From Collinsella sp. (lineage in GTDB: Bacteria; Actinomycetota; Coriobacteriia; Coriobacteriales; Coriobacteriaceae): a stretch of DNA of 45,196 nucleotides. Shown one piece after another: positions 35,748-45,196 of this stretch; the first letter of the stretch is position 1; every line of letters starts with the position of its first letter. The position numbers and the translations under genes are program-made. Where the stretch lies: NCBI GenBank assembly GCA_031294825.1, contig JAUMPM010000024.1, positions 1 to 45,196 on the forward strand. Reading direction: 5' to 3'. A model generated the notes under the pieces. That model was not told the origin of the DNA. It made no database searches and saw only the letters and a list, made by a program, of their open reading frames with translations.

Positions 35748-35806
35748 CATCTCAATCTGTAACAGATACGGAGCAAAACCACCCCAGCACGTTTCAAATC
35801 GAGACA
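35748..35806. repeat. 59-bp palindrome family, single unit
   Basis: Left arm CATCTCAATCTGTAACA, 25-base interior, and a degenerate right arm CGTTTCAAATCGAGACA. It lies between the start of the amidohydrolase gene and the stop of the next minus-strand gene. Its single occurrence shows that the 25-base-interior form, not the 21-base spacer, is the unit. Confidence 0.85.
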
Positions 35807-35829
35807 TTAGGCCGTCGGTCCAACGTCCC

Positions 35830-36537
35830 CTACTCCCATTCTTGTTCGTAGATGTTGAGGGACTTTACGTAGCGCCCCTGGGCGCCCATGATGTCGCGGA
35901 CCAGGCGCAAAAAGAAGCTGATGCACGAGGTGTCAAAGCCATCCTGCAGGTCCTCCGGATGCACCGCACCAGGCCCATCGACCGCCGTGTCACTCAGGCG
36001 TGCGATGTCATACAGATAGAGTTGTCCCGCCGTCAGCCAGACATCGTCGACGCAGGCGAGGCGCACCGCAATCGCTCCGTCGCTCCAATGCTCCTTTTGC
36101 ACGATATGCGGGTCGTAGACATCAAAGCGACGGTCGGCGCGCGTGTCCTTCAGCGCGACCATACCAGTCGCAGGATCCTTGTCCAAAATGCCAAAGCGCG
36201 AGAAATACTGCGTGTCGCGTACCTGCTCGAGCCGCTTGAGCGAGGCAGGCGAAAGCGATGCCGGCGGTTCGTCAACATACAGCTCGAGCAGCGTCTTGCC
36301 ATGGCGATAGGGGCGCTCGAAGAGCAGCCAATCGGTAAATGCCATGTTGTAGGCCATGATTTCGTTTTGCGAAGGCTCGGTGCAATAGCTGAGCCACGGG
36401 TCGACAATGATCTCGAACTGTTCGCGTGCCGGCTCCAAAAACTGGAACTTCCGCAGCATCCAAAAATGGGCCATGTCGGCAATATCGTTGCCGACGGCTT
36501 CGGCCAGCTGCGCTCGGTCTAAAACGTGGTCAGTCAC
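35830..36537 (-). CDS. Conserved-looking protein of unknown function
   Basis: A soluble protein of 235 aa with no signal peptide, membrane segment or Cys cluster. I do not recognise a named family. Notable stretches are AYNMAFTDWLLFERPYRHGKT, LSPASLKRLEQVRDTQYFSRF, a run of Asp/Arg in KDTRADRRFDVYDP, and VKSLNIYEQEWE at the end. The W-L-L-F-x-R-P ... G-K-T-x-L-E-L-Y pattern is like the N-terminal part of uncharacterised bacterial proteins that often carry a SEC-C zinc motif, which is absent here. GTG 36537 has AGGAGG six bases before it, and the codon use is that of the core genes, so it is a real gene. Confidence 0.7.
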   Translation of the reverse strand: MTDHVLDRAQLAEAVGNDIADMAHFWMLRKFQFLEPAREQFEIIVDPWLSYCTEPSQNEIMAYNMAFTDWLLFERPYRHGKTLLELYVDEPPASLSPASLKRLEQVRDTQYFSRFGILDKDPATGMVALKDTRADRRFDVYDPHIVQKEHWSDGAIAVRLACVDDVWLTAGQLYLYDIARLSDTAVDGPGAVHPEDLQDGFDTSCISFFLRLVRDIMGAQGRYVKSLNIYEQEWE

Positions 36538-36859
36538 GGCATCCTCCTCAAACTGATGAACCTCAATTTGAGCTTACGAGGAGGGTGGGCAGCCACGACC
36601 AGCGCGGGCAAAATAGGCCTCCGGCTGCAAACCAGATGCTGACCAAACACTTGACGGGATGCTTGACCGAAAATGCGCACCGCAACAAAACCGCAGGTAA
36701 ACATAGACGGCCAACCCGCCCTTTTGAGCCAGATACCCACAGCCACCGCAGAAACAACAGGTGACCACAGCCCAAGAAGTCGACAAATGAACACCCGTAC
36801 GTCGACAAACGAGCAAATCGCTCGCAAAGAGTGTCCCCAACGACTAGACAAAAATGACC
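36538..36859. other. Intergenic region with short direct repeats
   Basis: About 320 bases without a convincing gene. GTCGACAAATGA (36779-36790) recurs as GTCGACAAACGA (36801-36812), 22 bases on. A small hairpin CGAGC/GCTCG is at 36810-36824, and a reversed part copy of the GGGGAC repeat (TGTCCCCAACGACTAG) is at 36830-36845. Open frames on the minus strand here overlap each other in all frames and have no ribosome binding sites, so none is called. Confidence 0.5.
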
Positions 36860-36886
36860 AGTCATTGGGGACGTTCTTAAATGACT
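36860..36886. repeat. AGTCATTGGGGACGTTC palindrome (copy 2)
   Basis: AGTCATT and AATGACT flank GGGGACGTTCTTA; the core is identical to the copy at 10691-10721. On the minus strand, the hairpin starts three bases past the gltD stop and is followed by GGTCATTTTTGTC, so it may act as the gltBD terminator. Confidence 0.7.
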
Positions 36887-36889
36887 ACT

Positions 36890-38371
<1,482 letters not shown>

Positions 38372-38376
38372 GGCAC

Positions 38377-41300
38377 TTACGCCTCCTTTTTGGTCGAAGC
38401 AACAGAGCTGGCGGTGGTGGGCGCAGCGCCAGCGACACCACCCGCCACATCAAAGCGAGCGACATCGGCGGCGTCGGCGCGACCGGTCACAATGTCAAAC
38501 GCCAGCTCCTCGGCCTGCGCATGCGTCTTGCCGACGGCCTCGGCGGCGGCGACAATCGCCAGCACGCGCTCGTACTCGGTCGGAATGACCTTCACAAAGT
38601 GCTTGCTCATCGTCTCAAAGCTGTAGAGCAGCTTAATACCGCGCGGGCTCTGCGTCGCGTCCACGTGCTCCTGGATGAGCGCACGAATCTGCGCCAGCTC
38701 GCCGGCCGTCGGGGCCTTGAGCTCAACGCTCTCGTGGTTCACACGGGCATCGAGCGTGCCGTACTGGTCAAAGACGTAAGCCACGCCGCCCGTCATGCCG
38801 GCGGCGAAGTTCTGCCCGACCTCGCCCAGGATGAGCGCCAGACCGCCCGTCATGTACTCGCAGCCATGGTTGCCGCAGCCCTCGACCACCACCGTGGCAC
38901 CGGAGTTGCGCACGCCAAAGCGCTGGCCTGCCAGGCCGTTAATAAAGCCGCGACCGCTCGTGGCGCCAAAGAAGGCCACGTTGCCCACGATGATGTTCTC
39001 GTCGAACTTGTAGGTCGCATGCGGGTTGGGGCGCACCGACACCTCGCCGCCCGAAAGGCCCTTGCCAAAGTAGTCGTTGGCGTCACCGCACACATTGAGC
39101 GTAATGCCGCGCGGCAGGAAGGCGCCAAAGCTCTGACCGGCCGATCCATCGCAATCGATGGTGATGGAGCCGGCGGGCAGGCCCTCGGGATGCGCCTTGG
39201 TCACCGCGTTGCCCAAAATGGTACCCACGCAGCGGTTGACGTTGGCGATATCGGCGCGGAAGCGAATCGGGCGCAGGTGCGCACGGGCATCGGCCGTATA
39301 GGGCACAAACAACGTGGAGTCGAGCGTCTTGTCGAGCTCGCTGTCCGCAGCCATCTGGGGCAGGAAGTGACGGCCGTCGGCACCCGGGATATGGGCACCG
39401 AACTCGCAGGTCGCGCTTGCCAGCACGGGCGACAGATCGAGCAGGTTGGCCTTGCGGTTGCCCGGGACCTCAATCTGGCGCAAGCACTCGGGATGGCCGA
39501 CCATCTCGTCGACGGTGCGGAAGCCCAGGTTCGCCATGACCTCACGCAGCTGCTCGGCAACAAAGAGCATAAAGTGCTCAACGTGCTCGGGCTTGCCGCG
39601 GAAGCCGCGACGCAAGCGACAGTTTTGCGTGGCAATGCCGGCCGGGCAGGTATCCTGCTGGCAGTCTCGCTGCATGAGGCAGCCCATGGAGATGAGCGGC
39701 ATGGTCGCAAAGCCAAACTCCTCGGCACCCAGCAGGCAGGCGACGGCGACGTCGGTGCCGTCCATGAGCTTGCCATCGGCCTCGAGCACCACGCGTGAGC
39801 GCAAACCGTTTTGCAGCAGCGTCTGCTGGGCCTCGGCAAGGCCAAGCTCCAGTGGCAGACCCGCGTGCCAGATAGAGTCGCGCGCAGCGGCACCCGAGCC
39901 GCCATTGTGGCCGCTGATCAAGATCTTGTCGGCAGCGCCCTTGGCCACGCCGGTGGCGATGGTGCCGACGCCGGCCTCGCTGACCAGCTTGACCGACACG
40001 CGTGCGCCGGGGTTGGCGTTCTTAAGGTCAAAGATCAGCTCTGCCAGGTCCTCGATAGAGTAAATATCGTGGTGCGGCGGGGGCGAGATCAGGCCGATGC
40101 CGGGCGTGGACTGACGGACCTCGGCGATCAAGGGGTAGACCTTCTTGCCGGGCAGGTGGCCGCCCTCGCCGGGCTTGGCGCCCTGGGCCATCTTAATCTG
40201 AATCTCGAAGGCGCTGCACAGGTAGCGGCTCGTCACGCCAAAGCGCGCGCTTGCCACCTGCTTGATGGCGGAGTTCTTGGAGTCACCGTTAGCCAGCGGG
40301 GTCTCGCGGCGCGGATCCTCGCCGCCCTCGCCGGAGTTGGAACGGCCGTGCAGGCGGTTCATGGCGATGGCCATGCACTCGTGTGCCTCTTTGCTGATGG
40401 AACCGTACGACATGGCGCCGGTGTTAAAGCGGCGGACGATGTTGAGCGCGGGCTCCACCTCGTCGAGCGAAACCGGCGTGCGACCGTTGGCATTAAAGTC
40501 CAGCAGGTCACGCAGGCGCACGGCACGGCCGGTGCGGTGCAGGCGGGCGCTGTACTCCTTAAAGGTGTCGTAGCTGTCCTCGCGGCAGGCGGTCTGCAGC
40601 AGGTAGACGGTCTGCGGGTCGATAAGGTGATCCTCGCCGCCGAGCGGGCGCCACTTGGTCAGACCCAGCGTGGGCAGCTGATCGGGAGCCGGGCTCTTAA
40701 GGATAGCGAGCGCGGCGTCGTAGCGCTCATTCTGCTCGCGCTCGACGTCCTCGACACCCATACCGCCCACACGGCTCACCGTGCCGGCGAAGTACGCGTT
40801 GACGAACTCCGGAGTGAAGCCCACGGCCTCGAAGATCTGCGCGGAGTGGTAGCTCTGCACCGTGGAGATGCCCATCTTGGACATGATGGAGACGATGCCG
40901 GCGGTCGCAGCCTTGTTGTAGTTGGCGATGCCCTGCTCGGCCGTCACGTCCAGGTCGCCGCGTGACGCCAGATCGCGGATGCACGCATGTGCGTTGTACG
41001 GATAGATGCCGCTCGCGGAGTAGCCCACCAGTGCCGCAAAGTCGTGCGGAGACACGGCGTCGCCGCACTCCACCACGATGTCGGCAAAGGTACGCACGCC
41101 GGCGCGGATCAGGTGGTTGTGCACGCAGCCCACGGCGAGCAGCGACGGCACGGGCACCTCACCCGCAGCGGCGCGATCGCTCAACACCACGATGTTCACG
41201 CCGTCGCGGACCGCAGCCTCAACATCCTCTGCAAGCTGCTTGAGCGCAGCCTGCAGCGCGCCCTCGCCGGCGTCGCGGCGGTACACGGCACGGAAACGGC

Positions 41301-43074
41301 GGGTCTTAAAGCCCACGCGGTCGATGGCGCAGATACGCTCGAACTCCTCCTCGCTCAGCAGCGAACGCTCCAAGCGCACCAGCTGGCAGGCCGTGCGGGA
41401 ATCCTCGAGCAGGTTGCCGTGGTTGCCCAGGTAGAGCGTGGTCGAGGTGACCATATGCTCGCGCAGGGCATCGATCGGCGGGTTCGTGACCTGGGCGAAC
41501 AGCTGATAGAAGTAGTCGAAGAACGAGCGCGTCTTCTTGGACAGGCAGGCCAGCGGCGCATCGATACCCATCGAGGCGAGCGGCGCCTTGCCCTGCTGGG
41601 CCATGGGACGCACGACTTCGTCAACATCATCCCAGTGATACCCGAGCTTGGCCATGCGCACGGCGGCGGGCACCTCGGTATCCTCGGCGGGCGTGGGCGC
41701 GACGGGCTTGTCGAGCGCGTCGACGGTCAGCGTCTCCTCGGCGATCCAGTCGCGATAGGGCTTTTCCTTGGCGTAACGGGCGCGCAGCTCGTCGTTGTAG
41801 ATGACGCGGCCGCGGGCAAAATCGACCTCGAGCATCTGGCCCGGTCCCAGACAGCCGCTCGTCAGGATGTTCTCGGGGCGCGCCTCGATGGTGCCCACCT
41901 CGCTTGCCAGCATAAAGCGACCGTCGCGCGTCACATAGTAGCGGGCGGGACGCAGGCCGTTACGGTCGAGGGCGGCACCCAGCGTGCGACCGTCGGTAAA
42001 GGCGATGGCCGCCGGGCCATCCCACGGCTCCATGAGCATGGACTGGTAAGCGTCGTAGGCGCGGCGCTCCTCACTCAGGCTGTCGTTGTGGTCCCACGGC
42101 TCAGGCAGCAACATGGACGCGGCACGCGTAAGTGGGCGACCGTTCATGACCAAAAACTCAAGCACATTGTCCAGAATCGCGGAATCGGAGCCCTCGCGGT
42201 TGATGATGGGCATCACGCGCTCAAGATCGTGCTGCAGCACGGGGCTGTACAGGTTGGGTTCGCGGGCGCGAATCCAGTTGACGTTGCCCTTGAGGGTATT
42301 GATCTCGCCGTTGTGGATGATAAAGCGGTTGGGATGTGCGCGCTCCCAGCTGGGCGTGGTGTTGGTGGAGTAGCGCGAGTGGACGAGCGCCACGGCCGTT
42401 TTGACGGCGGCGTCGTTGAGGTCGATGAAGAAACGGCGCATCTGCGTGGCCACAAGCATGCCCTTGTACACGATGGTGCGCGAGCTCATGGAGCACACAT
42501 AGAAGATCTTGTCGCGCAGGGCGAACTCAGCGTCGGCCTTCTTTTCGATGGTGCGGCGGCACACGTACAGGCGACGCTCAAAGGCATCGCCGGCGGGCGT
42601 GTCGTCCGGACGGCCCAGGAAAGCCTGCAGGATAGTAGGCATGCAGGCGCGGGCCGTCTCGCCCAGGTCGTGCGGGTCGACCGGCACCTCGCGCCAAAAG
42701 AGCAGCGGCACGCCGGCCTCGGCGCAGCCCTCCTCAAACACGCGACGGGCATCCTCTACGCCCTTGTCGTCCTGCGGGAAGAACAGCATGGCCACGCCAT
42801 AGTCGCCCTCTGCCGGCAGAATCTGACCGCACTTTTGAGCCTCTTTACGAAAAAAGTGATGCGGAACCTGGAACAGGATGCCAGCGCCGTCGCCGGTGTT
42901 CTTCTCGAGTCCCGTGCCGCCGCGGTGCTCCAAGTTGACCAGAATGGACAGCGCATCGTCCAGAATCTGGTGATGGCGCTCGCCGTTGATATCGGCAAGC
43001 GCGCCGATGCCACATGCATCGTGGTCGAATTCGGGGCGATAAAGGCCCTGCTGCTGAGCGGAATCTGCCTGCAT
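38377..43074 (-). CDS. gltB: Glutamate synthase, large (alpha) subunit
   Basis: Length 1565 aa, normal for the bacterial large subunit. After a short propeptide, Cys21 in DHDACGIG is the amidotransferase nucleophile (glutaminase domain about 21-430). The central and FMN-binding synthase domains follow, with PPPHHDIYSIEDLAELIFDL, KLVSEAGVGTIATGVAKG and GHNGGSGAA. The 3Fe-4S ligands are in CLMQRDCQQDTCPAG (about 1125-1140). The C-terminal beta-helix has GXGXG-like repeats (GNHGCEYMTGGLALILGEVG). ATG 43074 follows GGGGAGG. It makes glutamate together with GltD. The divergent spacer to mntH (43075-43596) carries the triple palindrome array. Confidence 0.96.
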   Translation of the reverse strand: MQADSAQQQGLYRPEFDHDACGIGALADINGERHHQILDDALSILVNLEHRGGTGLEKNTGDGAGILFQVPHHFFRKEAQKCGQILPAEGDYGVAMLFFPQDDKGVEDARRVFEEGCAEAGVPLLFWREVPVDPHDLGETARACMPTILQAFLGRPDDTPAGDAFERRLYVCRRTIEKKADAEFALRDKIFYVCSMSSRTIVYKGMLVATQMRRFFIDLNDAAVKTAVALVHSRYSTNTTPSWERAHPNRFIIHNGEINTLKGNVNWIRAREPNLYSPVLQHDLERVMPIINREGSDSAILDNVLEFLVMNGRPLTRAASMLLPEPWDHNDSLSEERRAYDAYQSMLMEPWDGPAAIAFTDGRTLGAALDRNGLRPARYYVTRDGRFMLASEVGTIEARPENILTSGCLGPGQMLEVDFARGRVIYNDELRARYAKEKPYRDWIAEETLTVDALDKPVAPTPAEDTEVPAAVRMAKLGYHWDDVDEVVRPMAQQGKAPLASMGIDAPLACLSKKTRSFFDYFYQLFAQVTNPPIDALREHMVTSTTLYLGNHGNLLEDSRTACQLVRLERSLLSEEEFERICAIDRVGFKTRRFRAVYRRDAGEGALQAALKQLAEDVEAAVRDGVNIVVLSDRAAAGEVPVPSLLAVGCVHNHLIRAGVRTFADIVVECGDAVSPHDFAALVGYSASGIYPYNAHACIRDLASRGDLDVTAEQGIANYNKAATAGIVSIMSKMGISTVQSYHSAQIFEAVGFTPEFVNAYFAGTVSRVGGMGVEDVEREQNERYDAALAILKSPAPDQLPTLGLTKWRPLGGEDHLIDPQTVYLLQTACREDSYDTFKEYSARLHRTGRAVRLRDLLDFNANGRTPVSLDEVEPALNIVRRFNTGAMSYGSISKEAHECMAIAMNRLHGRSNSGEGGEDPRRETPLANGDSKNSAIKQVASARFGVTSRYLCSAFEIQIKMAQGAKPGEGGHLPGKKVYPLIAEVRQSTPGIGLISPPPHHDIYSIEDLAELIFDLKNANPGARVSVKLVSEAGVGTIATGVAKGAADKILISGHNGGSGAAARDSIWHAGLPLELGLAEAQQTLLQNGLRSRVVLEADGKLMDGTDVAVACLLGAEEFGFATMPLISMGCLMQRDCQQDTCPAGIATQNCRLRRGFRGKPEHVEHFMLFVAEQLREVMANLGFRTVDEMVGHPECLRQIEVPGNRKANLLDLSPVLASATCEFGAHIPGADGRHFLPQMAADSELDKTLDSTLFVPYTADARAHLRPIRFRADIANVNRCVGTILGNAVTKAHPEGLPAGSITIDCDGSAGQSFGAFLPRGITLNVCGDANDYFGKGLSGGEVSVRPNPHATYKFDENIIVGNVAFFGATSGRGFINGLAGQRFGVRNSGATVVVEGCGNHGCEYMTGGLALILGEVGQNFAAGMTGGVAYVFDQYGTLDARVNHESVELKAPTAGELAQIRALIQEHVDATQSPRGIKLLYSFETMSKHFVKVIPTEYERVLAIVAAAEAVGKTHAQAEELAFDIVTGRADAADVARFDVAGGVAGAAPTTASSVASTKKEA

Positions 43075-43187
43075 CGCGATCCTCCCCTAGATATTAGACA
43101 GTCAGTTGAATAGGCATACTAGGAGCATCGCCGGCCCGTTGTGTTTCCCGCCCGTTTCGAAACAATCGCGTAACGCACGCCCTACGA

Positions 43188-43241
43188 GTGGACACCGCCG
43201 ACCTCAAGGACGGCAACAAGGGCCCCAAGTTCGACCCGTAA
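43188..43241 (+). pseudogene. Possible remnant of a gene 3' end
   Basis: GTG GAC ACC GCC GAC CTC AAG and onward to a TAA at 43239-43241 reads VDTADLKDGNKGPKFDP with the strong GAC/CTC/AAG/GGC codon bias of the core genes. The frame is closed or meaningless further upstream and no start with a ribosome binding site is present. It looks like the last 17 codons of a lost gene left between gltB and the palindrome array, or a chance match. Confidence 0.3.
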
Positions 43242-43256
43242 GCTCACCGCTTCAAA

Positions 43257-43475
43257 CATCTCAATCTGTAACAGTAAGACCCAATTTCGACGACTAACTG
43301 TTACAGATCAAGATGTTTTCGAGAGACGGTTCCGAATGTCTCAATCTGTAACACGAAGGGTCAGTTTTGGCGGTCAGCTGTTACAGATCGAGATTTTCCA
43401 TAGGACCATTTCTTCCTGTCTTGATCTGTAACACCTAGACCCAATTTCCATCCCCAGTTGTTACAGATCAAGACA
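43257..43475. repeat. 59-bp palindrome family, array of three
   Basis: Units at 43257-43315, 43337-43395 and 43417-43475, starts exactly 80 bases apart, spacers 21 bases. Left arms keep TCTGTAACA and right arms TGTTACAGA in all three; outer ends vary. Interiors are 25 bases with a central T-run (CAATTTC, CAGTTTT, CAATTTC). The array lies between the divergent starts of gltB and mntH and makes up most of the 522-base gap 43075-43596. Confidence 0.95.
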
Positions 43476-43516
43476 TTTCGGCAACCCCCTTTCCCCACCC
43501 CATTCAAATACAACTA

Positions 43517-43560
43517 TTTTGTTAGTCATAGTTAACTTTTGAGCCTAAAACGGGTATCCT
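43517..43560 (+). promoter_or_regulatory. mntH promoter with overlapping dyad-like site
   Basis: TTAACT (43532-43537) and TATCCT (43555-43560) are 17 bases apart and fit a promoter 36 bases before the ATG. TTGTTAGTCATAGTTAAC overlaps the -35 and is loosely like DtxR/MntR-type sites with TTAG...TTAA arms. Control by Mn or Fe is plausible but not shown. Confidence 0.4.
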
Positions 43561-43596
43561 TTGCGGCGTCAAACAAACGGCACACAGGAGCGCACC

Positions 43597-44853
43597 ATGC
43601 TCAACCATCTCAAACAACATTTTGGCTCCCGACGCACCGGCGGTCACGGAGGCCTAGACATTGCGCGGCATATCGGCCCCGGGCTGCTCGTGACCGTCGG
43701 CTTTATCGATCCGGGCAACTGGGCCTCCAACATGGCCGCCGGCTCGCAGTTTGGCTACGCGCTGCTGTGGATCGTCACGCTGTCCACGATCATGCTCATC
43801 GTGCTGCAGCACAACGCGGCGCACTTGGGCATCGCCACGGGCACCTGTCTTGCCGAGGCCACGACACGCTACCTCCCCCGCATCGTGGGACGCGCAGTAC
43901 TCGCCAGCGCCTATCTCGCGACCATCGCCACCGCCATGGCCGAAGTCCTGGGTGGCGCGATTGCCCTTCAAATGCTCTTTGGGCTGCCCGTGCGCGCGGG
44001 CTGCGTCATCGTGGCGGCAGTATCGATGGCGATGCTCATGACGAGCTCCTACAAGCGCGCCGAGCGATGGATCATCGCCTTCGTAGGCGTGGTAGGACTC
44101 TCGCTTTTGGCTGAGCTTACGCTGGTCAAGGCCGACTGGCCGCAGGCCGCCGCAAGCTGGATCACACCCAGTATGCCCACCGGCTCGGCCGCGATTATCG
44201 TAAGTGTCCTAGGCGCGGTCGTTATGCCCCACAACCTCTTCCTGCACTCCGAGGTCATCCAATCCATGCACTTCGAAGGCCAAGGCGAGCAGGTTATCGA
44301 GGAACGCCTGCGCTACGAACTCTTCGACACGCTCTTTTCGATGGGCGTGGGCTGGGCAATCAACTCGGCCATGGTCATCCTGGCCGCAACGACCTTCTTT
44401 GCGCACGGCATTGTCGTAGACGACCTCGCCGTCGCAGCGGCCACGCTCTCCCCCATCTTGGGCCCGGCGAGCTCGACCATCTTTGCGGTAGCGCTGCTGT
44501 TCGCGGGACTATCGAGTAGTGTGACGGCGGGCATGGCGGCGGGAACCATCACCGCGGGCATGTTCGACGAGGAATACGACATCCACGACCGACATTCTTC
44601 GATCGGGGTGGCAGTCTGTTTCGTCGGTGCAGTGGCGGCGTGTTTGATCGTCCCGAATCCTTTTGAGGGTCTCATCTGGAGTCAGGCACTGTTGTCGCTT
44701 CAGCTGCCGATTACGGTCTTTGTGCTCATACGGCTCACCAGTTCGCCCCGCGTCATGGGCAAATACGCCAACTCGCGCCCGCTCAACGCGCTGCTCGTAG
44801 GGATCGGTGCCATCGTGACGATTCTCGACATCGTGCTGCTAACGGGAATGTAA
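43597..44853 (+). CDS. mntH: Nramp-family divalent metal transporter
   Basis: Membrane protein of 418 aa with about eleven helices. The two ion-binding motifs are intact: DPGN in FIDPGNWAS (helix 1) and MPHN in VMPHNLFLHSEV (helix 6); the methionine of that motif favours Mn(II), Fe(II) or Cd(II) over Ca(II)/Mg(II). It imports metal with protons. ATG 43597 has AGGAG seven bases upstream; twelve codons further up are open but overlap the promoter. The gene is single and followed by a half palindrome and the shared terminator at 44928-44967. Confidence 0.93.
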   Translation: MLNHLKQHFGSRRTGGHGGLDIARHIGPGLLVTVGFIDPGNWASNMAAGSQFGYALLWIVTLSTIMLIVLQHNAAHLGIATGTCLAEATTRYLPRIVGRAVLASAYLATIATAMAEVLGGAIALQMLFGLPVRAGCVIVAAVSMAMLMTSSYKRAERWIIAFVGVVGLSLLAELTLVKADWPQAAASWITPSMPTGSAAIIVSVLGAVVMPHNLFLHSEVIQSMHFEGQGEQVIEERLRYELFDTLFSMGVGWAINSAMVILAATTFFAHGIVVDDLAVAAATLSPILGPASSTIFAVALLFAGLSSSVTAGMAAGTITAGMFDEEYDIHDRHSSIGVAVCFVGAVAACLIVPNPFEGLIWSQALLSLQLPITVFVLIRLTSSPRVMGKYANSRPLNALLVGIGAIVTILDIVLLTGM

Positions 44854-44881
44854 TTGGGATGGCGTGGCTGTCCAGATATAA

Positions 44882-44923
44882 CGTCTTAATCTGTAACACG
44901 TGAGACCGTTTTAAACCGTCAGA
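44882..44923. repeat. 59-bp palindrome family, half unit
   Basis: Left arm CGTCTTAATCTGTAACA (44882-44898) and a 25-base interior with a TTTT centre are present, but the expected right arm at 44924 is replaced by unrelated sequence leading into the terminator at 44928. It marks a precise loss of one arm. Confidence 0.7.
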
Positions 44924-44927
44924 TAAA

Positions 44928-44967
44928 TCAAAAGGGTCCCGGCCGAGAATTCGACCGGGACCCTTGG
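44928..44967 (-). terminator. Terminator between mntH and rubredoxin
   Basis: AAGGGTCCCGG (44932-44942) and CCGGGACCCTT (44955-44965) form 11-bp arms. On the minus strand TTTTGATTT follows, ending the rubredoxin transcript. On the plus strand it may also stop mntH. Confidence 0.8.
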
Positions 44968-45004
44968 ACAGAGCTATGTTCGGCTTTCGCCGTGTGCCTG
45001 CGAG

Positions 45005-45148
45005 TTACTCCTCGACGAGCTCAAACTGATCGGGACCGACGCCGCACACCGGGCACACGTAATCCTCGGGCAGCTCGGGCGTGTCGACCTCAACCTCGTA
45101 ACCGCAAACGGTGCACACAAACTTATACGTCTTCTTTTCCTCAGCCAT
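45005..45148 (-). CDS. Small rubredoxin-like protein
   Basis: A 47-residue protein with the two iron-binding knuckles of rubredoxin, CTVCGY (about residues 12-17) and CPVCGVGPDQFE (about 32-43). The four Cys should hold one Fe. It is a little shorter than typical rubredoxin (about 52 aa) because the loop between the knuckles is short. Rubredoxins carry single electrons to oxygen- or peroxide-removing enzymes in anaerobes; no partner gene is visible in the remaining 48 bases. ATG 45148 has AGGAGAACATC before it. The terminator is at 44928-44967. Confidence 0.9.
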   Translation of the reverse strand: MAEEKKTYKFVCTVCGYEVEVDTPELPEDYVCPVCGVGPDQFELVEE

Positions 45149-45196
45149 GATGTTCTCCTCTCGAACGTGACTGCTGGTGTACTTACTTATTAGTAT

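Noticed and set aside
36534..36865. Overlapping minus-strand frames of 88-105 codons
   Set aside because: Three frames are open at once over the same bases, none with a ribosome binding site or known domain; one runs into the GGGGAC repeat.
40987..43113. A 708-codon open frame on the plus strand
   Set aside because: It is the antisense shadow of gltB and has no recognisable domain.

Overview
The window looks like chromosome of an anaerobic, high-GC, Gram-positive gut bacterium of the class Coriobacteriia, most likely Collinsella. This rests on the GC- and GAC/CTC-rich codon use, AGGAGG-type ribosome binding sites, sugar-PTS operons, an [FeFe] hydrogenase, a GltBD glutamate synthase, Ser/Thr-kinase signalling and abundant short palindromic intergenic repeats. 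The genus is an inference from overall character; no marker gene such as rRNA is present, and I saw no tRNA or rRNA.

Layout. 1-2.3 kb: an AT-richer patch with a membrane-protein tail, a YxjI/LURP-one-like protein and a lone ABC exporter, probably acquired. 2.5-5.6 kb: a YoaK-family membrane protein diverging from a YgiQ-type radical SAM protein. 5.7-9.7 kb: a beta-glucoside PTS IIBC and GH1 6-phospho-beta-glucosidase with a divergent AraC regulator. 9.8-10.9 kb: a CPBP protease and an orphan RelB/DinJ-type antitoxin whose 3' end runs into a repeat. 11.1-17.2 kb: a tightly overlapping operon with a NuoF-tail/GltD-like flavoprotein, an [FeFe] hydrogenase, a lipoprotein solute-binding protein and a fused permease-ATPase. 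17.5-22.1 kb: an alpha-glucoside operon (IIA-Glc, LicT-type antiterminator, IICB, GH4 enzyme) with a recognisable LicT-type RNA switch in its leader. 22.3-25.9 kb: a flavodoxin/ferredoxin protein and a DEAD-box helicase with a long Arg/Gly tail. 26.5-29.7 kb: an FHA protein and a membrane Ser/Thr kinase. 30.3-33.5 kb: a CsoR-controlled copper operon (copA, copZ, csoR). 33.6-36.5 kb: a zinc-ribbon membrane protein, an amidohydrolase and an unrecognised protein. 36.9-43.1 kb: gltD and gltB. 43.6-45.1 kb: an Nramp (MntH) transporter and a small rubredoxin.

The most striking unexplained structure is a family of intergenic palindromes in the right half. There are twelve complete 59-bp elements and one half element. 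Each has 17-bp inverted arms around a 25-bp interior. In three loci the elements are spaced almost exactly 80 bp apart: six in a row at 29775-30234, three at 43257-43475 and two at 26197-26336. The constant geometry with variable but partly self-complementary interiors suggests a folded DNA or RNA unit or a multi-site protein platform, not random decay. Several other repeat families (GGGGAC-containing palindromes, a 20-bp perfect inverted repeat next to csoR, a motif pair at 23.3-23.5 kb) share the same intergenic space.

Working together: two phospho-glycoside routes share the window but only one IIA is present, so IIA may serve both. The hydrogenase/flavoprotein operon, rubredoxin and EFR1-like protein point to a fermentative redox economy. 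GltBD handles ammonia assimilation. Copper export and Mn/Fe uptake have their own local control sites.
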